The notes: a model not told the origin generated them from the sequence alone. Shown: positions 44,513-53,778, numbered from the stretch's first letter. The stretch: 58,225 bases of DNA from Pseudomonadota bacterium (GCA_023419315.1 JAEZYE010000013.1:1-58225); one strand, 5' to 3'. Program-made: numbers and translations.

Positions 44513-44542
44513 AACAGGCCGCTGTCCGCAGCGGCTTGTTCT
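44513..44542 (+). terminator. hairpin between TBDR-2 and SapC-2
   Basis: Arms GAACAGGCCGCTG (44513-44525) and CAGCGGCTTGTTC (44530-44542) pair over 13 bp with one non-Watson-Crick pair, followed by TGTTTGG. The location matches the module A hairpin. Confidence 0.7.
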
Positions 44543-44589
44543 GTTTGGTCCTATGATGGCCCGTACGGCCGCTGCTTCCCGTCTTCGCG

Positions 44590-45297
44590 ATGACCCGATA
44601 CGTCCTGCTGAACAACATCGACCACCGCGATCTGCGCGTGGATCCAAGGCGCGGCGAAGCATTCGGGGATGGCGCGATGTTCGCGCTCGCAGTGCCGAGC
44701 GAATTCCGCAACCTGCAGGCGCACTATCCGATTGTGTTCCAGCGCGCCCAGGATGGCGGCTGTCGACCGGTCGCGCTGCTTGGACTGCGACAGGGCGAGA
44801 ATCTTTTCCTTGCCGGTGATCGCTGGGACGCGCACTACATTCCGCTCGCGATGGATCGCTTGCCGTTCGCGATCGGCGCCGAGGGCGGTCAACCGATGGT
44901 GCATATCGATCTGGATCATCCGCGCGTGCTCAGCGGGCAGGGCGAGGCGTTGTTTCGCGAACACGGCGGCACGACCGGGTACCTGGAGCGCGTGAACTCC
45001 GTACTGCGCGCATTGCACGACGGCCTCGGCGTGGTGCCTTCGTTCGTGGCCCTGCTGGACGAACTGCAACTGCTGGAGCCGTTCGTGCTGGATATCGAAC
45101 TCGATGACGGGACGCGGCACAGCCTGTCGGGCTTCCAGACCATCCAGGAAGAGCGCCTCGGGATGCTGGACGGGGCATCCCTCCAGCGGCTGATGCAGGC
45201 GGGCTTCCTCGAGCCGATCTACATGGCGATGGCGTCGCTGTCGAACTTCCGCGCGCTCATCGAGCGGATGAACCGGGCCCATGCGAGCCACGGCTGA
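44590..45297 (+). CDS. SapC family protein (module B)
   Basis: This 235-residue paralogue of the module A SapC has LLNNIDHRDLRVDP, VPSEFRNLQAHYPIVFQR, MVHIDLDHPRVLSGQGEALF and a helical end. It appears cytosolic. Its last 17 bases overlap the start of the cupin gene, showing tight coupling. The role is unknown, as for the family in such loci. Confidence 0.87.
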   Translation: MTRYVLLNNIDHRDLRVDPRRGEAFGDGAMFALAVPSEFRNLQAHYPIVFQRAQDGGCRPVALLGLRQGENLFLAGDRWDAHYIPLAMDRLPFAIGAEGGQPMVHIDLDHPRVLSGQGEALFREHGGTTGYLERVNSVLRALHDGLGVVPSFVALLDELQLLEPFVLDIELDDGTRHSLSGFQTIQEERLGMLDGASLQRLMQAGFLEPIYMAMASLSNFRALIERMNRAHASHG

Positions 45298-46297
45298 ATC
45301 CATTCCAGAACTCCACGGTCTGGATGCGAACGCCATTCCGGATGAGGTGCTGCTCTCGCCGCGCCCGCTGGTGTTGCGGCAACTGGTCGGGCATTGGCCG
45401 ATGGTGAAGGCCGCGCGCACCTCCGCGACCGATGCAATCGCCTACCTGCAACAGTTCGAACGTCCCGGCGCGCCACCCGCCATCGCAACGGTGGGCCCGC
45501 CGGAAATCGGTGGACGCTTTTTCTACAACGACGATTTCAGCGGCTTCAATTTCCGGCAGGAGAAGGTGCCGTTCGGCGTTGCGCTCGCCACCTTGCGCAA
45601 ATACCTGCCGGATCCCGCGCCACCGGCGATCTACCTGGCGTCCACGACGATCGACACATGGTTGCCCGGATTCCGTGCGGACAACGATCTGCCGCTGCGA
45701 CGCGACGCGTTGGCCAGCATCTGGATTGGAAATCGCACGCGCATCTCCGCGCATCAGGACGTTCCGGACAACATCGCATGCGCGGTGGCCGGGCGCCGGC
45801 GCGTCACGCTGTTCCCGCCAGAACAACTGCGCAATCTCTACATCGGGCCGCTGGAACTGACGCCGGCTGGCCAGCCGATCAGCCTGGTCGATTTCGCGCA
45901 TCCCGATGTCGAGCGTTTCCCGCTGTTCGAGGAAGCCTGGGAGCATTCGCTCGGCGCGGAACTCGAACCCGGCGATGCGGTGTTCATTCCCAGCATGTGG
46001 TGGCATCACATGGAAGGACTGGAAGCCTTCAACGTGCTGGTCAACTACTGGTGGCGCCAGACACCGGCGTACATGGACACGCCGATGAATGCGCTGATGC
46101 TGGCGTTGATGACCGTACGCGATCTGCCGCCGGTCCAGCGCGGGATCTGGCAGGACGTTTTCCGCCATTACATATTCGAAGCCGATGAAGCGACGGCTTC
46201 GCACATCCCACCTGCCGCACGCCGCGTGCTCGGCCCGCTGGACGAGGAACGCGTCCGCGATCTGCGCGCACGGCTGCTGCATCGACTCAACCGCTGA
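45281..46297 (+). CDS. cupin-like (Cupin_8/JmjC) putative Fe(II)/2-oxoglutarate oxygenase (module B)
   Basis: This 338-residue protein has the Fe HxD as His158-Gln-Asp160 (ISAHQDVPDN) and the distal His in IPSMWWHHMEG (His242 or next). GRRRVTLFPPEQLRNLYIGPLEL closely repeats module A. The proteins share length and layout throughout, so they are paralogues or co-duplicated orthologues. The ATG overlaps the SapC end by 17 bases, and the halogenase starts 12 bases after the stop. Confidence 0.85.
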   Translation: MRATAESIPELHGLDANAIPDEVLLSPRPLVLRQLVGHWPMVKAARTSATDAIAYLQQFERPGAPPAIATVGPPEIGGRFFYNDDFSGFNFRQEKVPFGVALATLRKYLPDPAPPAIYLASTTIDTWLPGFRADNDLPLRRDALASIWIGNRTRISAHQDVPDNIACAVAGRRRVTLFPPEQLRNLYIGPLELTPAGQPISLVDFAHPDVERFPLFEEAWEHSLGAELEPGDAVFIPSMWWHHMEGLEAFNVLVNYWWRQTPAYMDTPMNALMLALMTVRDLPPVQRGIWQDVFRHYIFEADEATASHIPPAARRVLGPLDEERVRDLRARLLHRLNR

Positions 46298-46309
46298 GGA
46301 TCATCGAAC

Positions 46310-47812
46310 GTGTCGAACGAAGGCATCTGGCAACGTCCCATCAGGCGAGTGGTCATTGCCGGCGGAGGTACCGCAGGCTGGATGGCCGCCGCCGCCCTGT
46401 CGCGCATGCTTGGACGCGTGCTCGACATCACCTTAATTGAATCGGAGGAAATCGGCACGGTCGGCGTCGGCGAGGCGACGATTCCCACGCTGGTGACGTT
46501 CCATCGCCTGCTCGAGATCAACGAACAGGAATTCCTGGCCGCGACCAACGGCACGATCAAGCTGGGCATTTCGTTCGAGAACTGGCGCGACATCGGCCAC
46601 CGCTACATCCATTCCTTCGGTACCACCGGCAAGGATCACTGGATGGCGACGTTCCAGCATTTCTGGATGCGCGGGCGCGATGCGGGCATGGCGACGCGCT
46701 ACGAGGATTACTGCATCGAGTTGCGGGCGGCGGAGGAAAAAAAGTTCGCGCACCTGCCGCGCAATGGCATGAATTACGCGTACCACATGGACGCGAGCCT
46801 CTATGCGAAGTTCCTGCGCCGCTTCAGCGAGGGCTTCGGCGCCAAGCGCGTCGAAGGGAAGATCGTCGAGGTCGGGCAGGATGAGGCGTCGGGCTTCATC
46901 ACGTCGCTGACGTTGGCCGATGGCAGCGTGATTGAAGGCGATCTGTTCATCGATTGCACCGGCTTCCGCGCGCTGCTCATCGGCAAGACGCTCAACATCG
47001 GCTTCACCGACTGGTCCCATTGGCTGCTCAATGACAGTGCCCTCGCCACGCAGACCACCGCCGTGCGCGACGCCGTGCCCTACACGCGCGCGATTGCCGG
47101 CAAGGCCGGCTGGCAATGGCGCATTCCGCTGCAGAACCGCGTCGGCAACGGCATCGTCTATTCGAGCCGCCATATCGGCGACGACGAAGCCAGGCAGGAA
47201 TTCCTGTCCAGCCTGGAAGGCGAGATCATCAAGGACCCCTGGCCGATCCGCTTCCGGCCGGGACAACGGCAGAAATGCTGGAGCAAGAACTGCATCGCAC
47301 TTGGACTGGCGGGCAGCTTCATCGAGCCGCTGGAATCCACCACGATCCACCTGATCCAGCGCGGCATCACGCGGTTGCTCAATTGCTTCCCGCATGTCAT
47401 CACGCCGGAAATCATCAACGAGTACAACGCCCGCCTGGACGCCGAACTCCAGCACGTGCGCGACTTCGTCGTGCTGCACTACGCGGTGACCAACCGCCGT
47501 GACAACCTGTACTGGCGCACCGTCGGCAGCATGGAATTGCCGCCGACCCTGCGGCATCGCATCGAAGTGTTCCGCGAGACCGGTTCGGTGTTCGCCGTGC
47601 CCACCGAGCTGTTCGCCGAGAATTCGTGGATCCAGGTGATGATGGGGCAGGGCATCGCACCGAAACAGCATCATCCTGTGGCCGACGTCATGAGCAATGA
47701 CGAACTTCAGCACTTTCTCGACATCATCAAGCAGAACGTGGAGAACACGGTTCGCCAGTTGCCGCAGCACATGGATTACCTGCGCAGCTACGCACCCGGT
47801 CCCGGGTCGTGA
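46310..47812 (+). CDS. tryptophan-halogenase family flavoprotein (module B)
   Basis: This is 500 residues from the GTG at 46310. The FAD loop GGGTAGW is at 18-24, catalytic Lys84 in GTIKLGISFENW, WQWRIP at about 268-273 and Glu342 in FIEPLEST. All catalytic residues are intact, as in module A. It ends the module; the next gene, an antiporter, starts 44 bases later and may or may not share the transcript. The natural substrate is unknown. Confidence 0.88.
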   Translation: MSNEGIWQRPIRRVVIAGGGTAGWMAAAALSRMLGRVLDITLIESEEIGTVGVGEATIPTLVTFHRLLEINEQEFLAATNGTIKLGISFENWRDIGHRYIHSFGTTGKDHWMATFQHFWMRGRDAGMATRYEDYCIELRAAEEKKFAHLPRNGMNYAYHMDASLYAKFLRRFSEGFGAKRVEGKIVEVGQDEASGFITSLTLADGSVIEGDLFIDCTGFRALLIGKTLNIGFTDWSHWLLNDSALATQTTAVRDAVPYTRAIAGKAGWQWRIPLQNRVGNGIVYSSRHIGDDEARQEFLSSLEGEIIKDPWPIRFRPGQRQKCWSKNCIALGLAGSFIEPLESTTIHLIQRGITRLLNCFPHVITPEIINEYNARLDAELQHVRDFVVLHYAVTNRRDNLYWRTVGSMELPPTLRHRIEVFRETGSVFAVPTELFAENSWIQVMMGQGIAPKQHHPVADVMSNDELQHFLDIIKQNVENTVRQLPQHMDYLRSYAPGPGS

Positions 47813-47856
47813 TCGCGCTGTATAGTGCCGACGCTTTGCCTTGACCCCGACGCGCC

Positions 47857-49098
47857 ATGAATCCGATTTTCGCCCTGCTGGCCGATGCGGCCATTTTCAT
47901 CCTGCTGGCCTGGGCCGTCTGGCGCGTGCTGGGTCGCGCGATTCCGATCGCGGTGGTGCCGATCATCATCGGCCTGCTGCTGGCGGGCAGCGGCATCCTT
48001 CCCCGGGAATGGGGCGTGCCTTCGCTCTGGGGCGATCGCATCGGCTGGGTCGGCGTGTTGCTGTTGGCCTTTACCGCGGGACTTGAGACCCGCCATTTCA
48101 AATACGCACCGAACGCGGCGATCACGCCCGACCGTCATTCGTCGCATCCGACCCGTTTCATGGCCAGCGCCGCCATCGCGTTGCTGCTGCCCTTCGTCGT
48201 CGGCCTGATCGCCGCGTATTTCCATTTCACCCAACTGCAGTACTGGGCGCCGCCGACGGGTGATCGCTGGCTGGGATCGCTGGCCATCGGGTTGTGCGTG
48301 GCCGTCAGCGCATTGCCTGTGCTGATCGGTATCGTGCGCGAGCTCGGCCCGGCGCATCGGCCGCTGACGCGGGTCGCGGTGAACCTGGCGGTGGTCGACG
48401 ACGCCGTCCTGTGGAGCGGCTTGGCGCTGCTGCTGTTCGTCGCCAACCGAGGAGCGGGAAATTTCGAATGGTCCACCCTGCATGGTGTCGCACTGCTGAC
48501 GCCGCTGGCGATGGCCGCGGTCTCGTCGTGGTTGCAGAAGAATGACCTGACGCCACCGACCTGGCTCATCATCGTTCTGTTGCCGGCGTTCCTGGCGGCC
48601 GGTGCATGGGCCAGCAACACGCTGGGGCTGCATGAGCTTCTGGGCGCCTACTTCGCCGGAGTCGTCGTGCCGCCGAACTGGACGCGCCGCCTGCCGGTGG
48701 AAACGATGGGGCGCTTCGCATTGATGGCGCTGGCGCCGCTGTTCTTCGGCCACAGCGGTCTGAAGATCGATGGCGATGCGCTGGGCTGGGCGTCGTTGCA
48801 GGCGTCGGTGCTGTTGCTGGTCCTGTCGATCGGCGCCAAGTTGCTCGCCGTGTTCGTGTGCCCGCCGGTCGCCGGATTCTCGCGCCGCGAAACGCTGGCC
48901 GTCGGCGCGCTGCTGCAATGCAAAGGTCTGATGGAAATCGTCGCGGCCACGATCCTGCGCGACAAGGGGCTCATTTCCGAGCACGCGTTCGCGGCGCTGG
49001 TCACCTTGGCGGTGCTGTCCACGCTGCTGACCGGCCCGGCATTCCGCTTCATCCTGCGGCAGCGCGCCGAAGCGACGGCCGCGCATCGCACCACCTGA
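47857..49098 (+). CDS. Kef-type cation:proton antiporter (CPA2)
   Basis: This 413-residue protein has about 12 membrane helices. The exchanger motif is present as VVDDAVLW near residue 178, with the family-type LGAYFAGVVVP and FFGHSGLKID segments. It has no TrkA-N regulatory domain, so it is a short CPA2 member that exchanges Na+ or K+ for H+. It follows the halogenase after 44 bases on the same strand but probably has its own role. A perfect hairpin ends it. Confidence 0.88.
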   Translation: MNPIFALLADAAIFILLAWAVWRVLGRAIPIAVVPIIIGLLLAGSGILPREWGVPSLWGDRIGWVGVLLLAFTAGLETRHFKYAPNAAITPDRHSSHPTRFMASAAIALLLPFVVGLIAAYFHFTQLQYWAPPTGDRWLGSLAIGLCVAVSALPVLIGIVRELGPAHRPLTRVAVNLAVVDDAVLWSGLALLLFVANRGAGNFEWSTLHGVALLTPLAMAAVSSWLQKNDLTPPTWLIIVLLPAFLAAGAWASNTLGLHELLGAYFAGVVVPPNWTRRLPVETMGRFALMALAPLFFGHSGLKIDGDALGWASLQASVLLLVLSIGAKLLAVFVCPPVAGFSRRETLAVGALLQCKGLMEIVAATILRDKGLISEHAFAALVTLAVLSTLLTGPAFRFILRQRAEATAAHRTT

Positions 49099-49111
49099 TG
49101 ACGCAGCGCAC

Positions 49112-49136
49112 GGGCGACGCCAGGGCGGCGTCGCCC
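49112..49136. terminator. bidirectional terminator between antiporter and VOC gene
   Basis: Perfect 10-bp stem GGGCGACGCC / GGCGTCGCCC with a 5-base loop between convergent genes. Confidence 0.8.
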
Positions 49137-49143
49137 TGCTTGA

Positions 49144-49572
49144 TCAGAACGTCACCTTGACCGAATCGGCGCTGCGTTGCGCCTCGCCGTGGTAGACGAC
49201 TTCGATGTTGTTGCCATCCGGGTCGAGCGCAAACGCGGCGTAATAGCCGGGATGGTAGGGACGCTCGCCGGGTTTGCCGTAATCGGTACCGCCACTGGCC
49301 AGTGCGGCCGCATGGAAGGCATCGACCATCGCGCGATCCTTGGCCTGGAACGCCAGGTGCACGCGACCGGTCAGCATGCCGAGCGCGGCGTCGCTGTCGG
49401 CGGTCGATACGAACAGTTCATCGGCCCAGAAATAATCCTCCGCCGTGCCTGCCATCGGGATGCCGAGCACGTCGAACACGGCGCTGTAGAACGCCTGGCT
49501 GGCGGGGAGATCCTTGACCACCAACTGGATGTGGTCGATGAGGCGGCCGCGATGCAGTTCCTGCGTTTCCAT
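49144..49572 (-). CDS. VOC family protein (glyoxalase/dioxygenase fold)
   Basis: This 142-residue protein has the vicinal-oxygen-chelate strand order: IDHIQLVVKDLPASQAFYSAVFDVLGI at the start, HLAFQAKD in the middle and AAFALDPDGNNIEVVYHGE at the end. Metal-site His and Glu candidates are visible (DHIQ, HLAF, NIEVV). Members do isomerisation, glyoxalase or resistance reactions; the substrate is unknown here. It stands alone between terminators. Confidence 0.85.
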   Translation of the reverse strand: METQELHRGRLIDHIQLVVKDLPASQAFYSAVFDVLGIPMAGTAEDYFWADELFVSTADSDAALGMLTGRVHLAFQAKDRAMVDAFHAAALASGGTDYGKPGERPYHPGYYAAFALDPDGNNIEVVYHGEAQRSADSVKVTF

Positions 49573-49635
49573 GGGCGAACTCCGGCGGTAGTGGGAGCCG
49601 CATCATCGCAATGCGATTGTTGCGGCTCCGTGCAG

Positions 49636-50295
49636 TCAGCGCGGCAGCGCGGGGAAATCCCCCAGGACCTGGGCGGCGACGTCATCCAGCCGCGATTGAC
49701 GGCCATCCCCGCGCTTCACCGTGCCCTTGCCGCTGGCACGCCACAGCACGCGTATCGTGCGCGGTTCGATGGCTTCGATCATCAGGTCGCCTTCCGTGCT
49801 CTGCTTGACCGACGTCTTCAGCGTCGGCACTTCGCCCGCCGAGGCGCTCACCAATTGCGAGCAGCCGCCGGCCGTGCATTCGATGGCAGCCTGCGGCACG
49901 GGCCCGGAACGCGGCGCCGGGATTTCCTTCACCAGTACCTGTTCGACCTGATGCACGCCGAGCTGATAGGCGATGAAGAAGTCCGCATCGGCCGGACTGC
50001 TGGCCGGGGTGTAGCCCTTCGCCTGCAGCGCTTTGTCCAGCGCCAGTTCCAATCGCGTGCGGAATTCGGACGACTGCACGTTTGCGGTGGCTTCCGGACT
50101 GGTCCCCTCCGCGCTGATGTCCTTCGGCGTGGCGACATAGGCATAGCGAGGACCGGGCAGGGACGTGCTCGCGCGTGTCACGGTAACTTCGTCCTGCGCA
50201 AAGGCGGCGAACGAGGCAAGGCACGCGAGCAGTGCGCCGGACATCCACCATCCACTGCGCGCGCGAGAAAGGAAAACAGGTCGGGTCGTGGACAT
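49636..50295 (-). CDS. DUF4136-like exported protein
   Basis: This 219-residue protein has an N-terminal signal (WWMSGALLACLASFAAFAQ). The body has ADADFFIAYQLGVHQ, the DUF4136-type strand, a later IEAIEPRTIRVLWRASGKGTV and a C-terminal DDVAAQVLGDFP. The function of the family is unknown; it is an envelope protein. Two Cys in IECTAGGCSQL may form a disulfide. Confidence 0.7.
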   Translation of the reverse strand: MSTTRPVFLSRARSGWWMSGALLACLASFAAFAQDEVTVTRASTSLPGPRYAYVATPKDISAEGTSPEATANVQSSEFRTRLELALDKALQAKGYTPASSPADADFFIAYQLGVHQVEQVLVKEIPAPRSGPVPQAAIECTAGGCSQLVSASAGEVPTLKTSVKQSTEGDLMIEAIEPRTIRVLWRASGKGTVKRGDGRQSRLDDVAAQVLGDFPALPR

Positions 50296-50549
50296 GACGG
50301 GCGGGCTCTGCAGTGCGGGGAGATGACGTTAGCACAGCGTGGCGATGCGTCAGGCGCGACATGCGTGTGTCGGTAATTACTCGCAGATGCCCACCCTGCA
50401 TCGAACGCAAGTCATCGGCTGGATGCCGCATTCGTGATGCCAGACACCATCCCGCGCCAAAAAATCACTCCGCCTTGACTCCGTCGTCACTTCCGCAGGC
50501 GCAACCTCATGCGCGTACCGACCCTCCCCCGCCGGTCCTGGAGATCCCC

Positions 50550-50987
50550 ATGAAGAGCGCGACTCGCCATACCTTGCTGGTGGTGGGCATGTTGGGGCTC
50601 TGGGCGAGCGCCTTCGCCGCGGGTCACGACCCGGGCAAGGACGACAAGGCCAAGGCCATGGATACCGATGGGGACGGCAAGGTGAGCGCGGCCGAGCACA
50701 CGGCGGGCGCGAAGCAGATGTTCACCCGCCTCGACGCGGACGGCGATGGCTTCGTGACCGCGGCGGAGATGGATGCCGCGCACAAGGCGAAGTCGGGCGA
50801 AGGCAAGTCCATGTCGGCTGCCGAGAAGATCAAGAAAATAGATACGGACGGTGACGGCAAGCTGTCCGCGGCCGAACATGCCGCAGGCTCGGAAAAAATG
50901 TTCCGGCAGGGTGACAGCAATGGCGACGGTTCAATCGACGCCGCGGAAATGAAAGCCGCGCACGCGGATCACGACGCCCGCAAGTAA
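50550..50987 (+). CDS. exported EF-hand protein
   Basis: This is 145 residues from the ATG at 50550, with GGAGAT upstream and a signal peptide (LLVVGMLGLWASAFAA). Four calcium-binding loops are clear: DTDGDGKVSAAE, DADGDGFVTAAE, DTDGDGKLSAAE and DSNGDGSIDAAE. The protein should bind Ca2+ in the periplasm or outside; the partner is unknown. A hairpin (51015-51039) follows. Confidence 0.85.
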   Translation: MKSATRHTLLVVGMLGLWASAFAAGHDPGKDDKAKAMDTDGDGKVSAAEHTAGAKQMFTRLDADGDGFVTAAEMDAAHKAKSGEGKSMSAAEKIKKIDTDGDGKLSAAEHAAGSEKMFRQGDSNGDGSIDAAEMKAAHADHDARK

Positions 50988-51014
50988 GTTCTTCGCCGAA
51001 AACCGATGAGTCAC

Positions 51015-51039
51015 GACGCCCGGCCCCGTGCCGGTCGTC
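51015..51039 (+). terminator. terminator after the EF-hand gene
   Basis: GACGCCCGGC / GCCGGTCGTC with one mismatch and a CCCGT loop, then TTCGTT. Confidence 0.55.
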
Positions 51040-51057
51040 TTCGTTCGGCCACGGTGC

Positions 51058-51312
51058 TCAGGCGTAGGAATCGCTCACGCCGTCCAGATAGCCCTGCGCG
51101 AAGGCCGCATGCGGACTGCGGTGACGCACCGTGCCGGCCTGGCTTTCCGGCAGCTCATCCAGTCGCAGCTGGAACGTTTCCGCCCGCTTCTTGCCGGCTG
51201 CGTAACCTTGTTCGTAGGCGCAGCCGGCGCAACGGTGCCGGCCGGCGCCGCCCTGGTCGAGCGGCAGGTTCTCGAAGAACTTCTCGTGACGATGGTCTTG
51301 CTTGCACTGCAT
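51058..51312 (-). CDS. small CxxC protein, unknown
   Basis: This is 84 residues from the ATG at 51312, which has a strong GGGAGGAC upstream; the frame is open much further, but only this start has such a site. The sequence has RCAGCAYEQGYAAGKKR, a CxxC followed by a Gly-spaced helix, and ends AAFAQGYLDGVSDSYA. It could bind a metal with His residues nearby (HRHEK, GRHRC). No family was recognised. It lies 61 bases after the lipase-like gene on the same strand. Confidence 0.6.
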   Translation of the reverse strand: MQCKQDHRHEKFFENLPLDQGGAGRHRCAGCAYEQGYAAGKKRAETFQLRLDELPESQAGTVRHRSPHAAFAQGYLDGVSDSYA

Positions 51313-51373
51313 GTCGGTCCTCCCTGGACGATCCCCGCGGCAGTTTAACCGGGCCGCGAGGGTCGGGATGGAC

Positions 51374-53002
51374 TCAGGCTGCATTCCACGCCGAAATGCG
51401 CAGGCGCACGCTGCCGCGGATGCCGGGCACGGTGGGGCTGCGGCTGCCGTCGGCCGCAACGGTCTGGCTGTCGAAGGGGATGGCGATTTCAACCTGCTCG
51501 TCATCGATGCGCTGCGGGTCGATCTCGGTGTTCGCCATCGCCACGCCGCTGTCCTGCCACGCGTAGCTGACCTTCCAGCGACCACCGGCCTGCGCGGGCG
51601 GCGTCATTTCGAGGATCAGCGAATTGCGGAACAGGTAGCCGCCTTCGTAGTGTTCGTTGATCCACAACTTGCGTTCGATTTCGTAGTCCGGCACGCGCAC
51701 GCCGAGCGTCATCGCATAGGAAAGCGAGCGCCGCTCCGGATTGACGCGTGCGCGGTTGGCCAGGAAGACACTGGACAGGTAGTGGGTTTTCTCCTTGCGC
51801 CAATCCTTCTGCGAAAAGCACGCTACCGAATCTTCCTCGGACATGCGGCGCGTCAGATACCAGAGCTTGCCGCGCGGCGCCGCAAGCATTTCCACCTGGT
51901 ACAGCGCATCCACTTCGCGCCCCTGCGCCACGGCGTTTTGTACCGGCTGCGGAAGGCGGATGTCTTCCACGTCGAGCCACACGTCCACGCGGACGTCGCC
52001 GAACAGGAAACGCGCCAGGTTCTGGAAGGCTTCTTCGCTGTTGACGATGCCGTAGAAGCCCGAATGCGATCGGTAGGCGAACGCCTTGGCGCAGTACGCG
52101 CCAACCGAACCATCGGCATTCAGTCCACGCAGCGTGGCGTTGCGGATCAGCACCAGCCCGTCACTGCCGTGACCGACGAAGGTGCGAGACAACCCCGCCG
52201 CGGTTTCGTAATCCATGCGGTTGGTGCCGACCATGCAGAACACCTTGCGCGAAGGAAAGCGATCCTCCTGGATCAGATCCACCCGCTTGTGCTGGCGGTG
52301 CGCGTTCTTGAGATCGAGATATTCCGGCATGCGCTTGTCGCGGTCGAAATTGTTCATGTCGAATGCCGACAGCCACCGCGGCACGTTGATGCCGGCCACA
52401 TCGATGCCGTTGTGCGGCGTGGCATAGGTGAACAGTTTGTCCACGTGCTTGCGCGCCTGGCGCGGATCCAGCGCCGGGTTCTGCAGGAATGCGCGGCACA
52501 CCAGCCCGCCCATCGAATGGGCGACGAGGTAGCAGCGGAAATCCGCCGGACTGACGCCGTTGTCCGGGTTGCCGCAGACGAGGTCACGCGTCTTGAGGAT
52601 CAGATCGCCCAGTTCGCGCGCGAACGTTTCGATCTTCGGCGTCTTGCCCGCACCGAACAGTTGCGAAGCGCTGTCGTAGTAGCGATGGATGATGATCGAG
52701 CGGCTGCCGAGCCGATTGCGGGTCGGTTTGCCTTCCGCATCGGTTTCCCATTCGGGGTCGAGGATGTCGCGTCCGTCCTCGTAGACATCGGAATAGCCGA
52801 ACTCCGACATCAGGCGGACGATGGGCGATTCAAACACGTACTTGCGCGGCTTTCGATCCGGATCCGATACCGCCCGGAACACGGTCGAGCCGAGATTGAA
52901 CCCGCAGAACGGATCGGCCGTGGTCTCATCGATCTCGCCGCGCGTCATCGCATAGCCGCGCACGTAGATGATCGGGTAGTACGGGGCTTCCATCTTCGCC
53001 AT
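51374..53002 (-). CDS. alpha/beta-hydrolase, lipase-like (PGAP1-type)
   Basis: This 542-residue protein has an N-terminal strand (YYPIIYVRGYAMT), then the nucleophile elbow LVAHSMGGLVCRAF with Ser163 and TYATPHNGID just after, as in lipases that act on lipids or GPI-like anchors. A C-terminal beta-domain of about 200 residues (LWYLTRRMSEED to VPGIRGSVRLRISAWNA) has no known assignment. It has no signal peptide and no adjacent immunity gene. Whether it is a housekeeping esterase or a secreted effector is not decided by the sequence. Confidence 0.75.
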   Translation of the reverse strand: MAKMEAPYYPIIYVRGYAMTRGEIDETTADPFCGFNLGSTVFRAVSDPDRKPRKYVFESPIVRLMSEFGYSDVYEDGRDILDPEWETDAEGKPTRNRLGSRSIIIHRYYDSASQLFGAGKTPKIETFARELGDLILKTRDLVCGNPDNGVSPADFRCYLVAHSMGGLVCRAFLQNPALDPRQARKHVDKLFTYATPHNGIDVAGINVPRWLSAFDMNNFDRDKRMPEYLDLKNAHRQHKRVDLIQEDRFPSRKVFCMVGTNRMDYETAAGLSRTFVGHGSDGLVLIRNATLRGLNADGSVGAYCAKAFAYRSHSGFYGIVNSEEAFQNLARFLFGDVRVDVWLDVEDIRLPQPVQNAVAQGREVDALYQVEMLAAPRGKLWYLTRRMSEEDSVACFSQKDWRKEKTHYLSSVFLANRARVNPERRSLSYAMTLGVRVPDYEIERKLWINEHYEGGYLFRNSLILEMTPPAQAGGRWKVSYAWQDSGVAMANTEIDPQRIDDEQVEIAIPFDSQTVAADGSRSPTVPGIRGSVRLRISAWNAA

Positions 53003-53178
53003 CGCTGTCTCCCTCCGTTGCCGCGGTGAGCTTAGTCTCTACCGGAACTACGGATCAGGACGGCGATCACGGCCACGCTTGCGCGCCGGGTATTGCGGTG
53101 CAACGCATCTGCGGGCGATGAACGCCGGCGGCCGGCTGCGCACCGCGCCAGATGCGCGATGCGCATGGCGGAGCATTG

Positions 53179-53778
53179 TCAGCCGAACAGCTTGTTCGCC
53201 ACTTCGGCGATCTGGCGGCCCTGGAAGCGCGCGCCTTCCAGTTCGTTTTCGCTCGGCTGGCGGGAACCGTCTCCGCCCGCAATGGTGGTCGCGCCGTACG
53301 GGCTGCCGCCGGTCACTTCATCCAGTCGCATCTGGCCCTGGAAACTGTAGGGCAGGCCCACCGTGACCAGGCCGAAATGCAACAGGTTGGTGAGGATGGA
53401 GAACAGTGTGGTTTCCTGCCCGCCGTGCTGGGTGGCAGTGGAGGTGAACGCACCGCCGACCTTGCCATTGAGCGCGCCACGCGCCCACAGGCCGCCCGCC
53501 TGATCGAGGAAGTTCGCCATCTGCGAGGCCATGCGGCCGAAGCGCGTGCCGGTGCCGACGATGATGGCGTCGTACTCGGCCAGATCGTCAATCTTCGCGA
53601 TGGGCGCCGCCTGATCGAGCTTGTAGTGCGATGCCCTGGCGACTTCTTCCGGCACCAGTTCCGGCACGCGCTTGATGTCGACGGTGGCGCCGGTGGCGCG
53701 CGCGCCTTCGGCGACGGCCTGTGCCATTTTTTCGATGTGACCGTACGACGAGTAATAGAGAACGAGAACCTTGGCCAT
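53179..53778 (-). CDS. wrbA: NAD(P)H:quinone oxidoreductase, WrbA type
   Basis: This 199-residue flavodoxin-like protein has the FMN phosphate loop YYSSYGHIEKMA, GTGTRFGRMASQMANFLDQ and the WrbA-type FTSTATQHGGQETTL, ending AEVANKLFG. It reduces quinones by two electrons and is typically induced by stress. The ATG at 53778 has GGAG upstream. Confidence 0.92.
   Translation of the reverse strand: MAKVLVLYYSSYGHIEKMAQAVAEGARATGATVDIKRVPELVPEEVARASHYKLDQAAPIAKIDDLAEYDAIIVGTGTRFGRMASQMANFLDQAGGLWARGALNGKVGGAFTSTATQHGGQETTLFSILTNLLHFGLVTVGLPYSFQGQMRLDEVTGGSPYGATTIAGGDGSRQPSENELEGARFQGRQIAEVANKLFG

Noticed and set aside
42498..44711. A 737-codon open frame on the minus strand opposite TBDR-2 and SapC-2
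   Set aside because: Antisense shadow crossing two plus-strand genes with conserved motifs.
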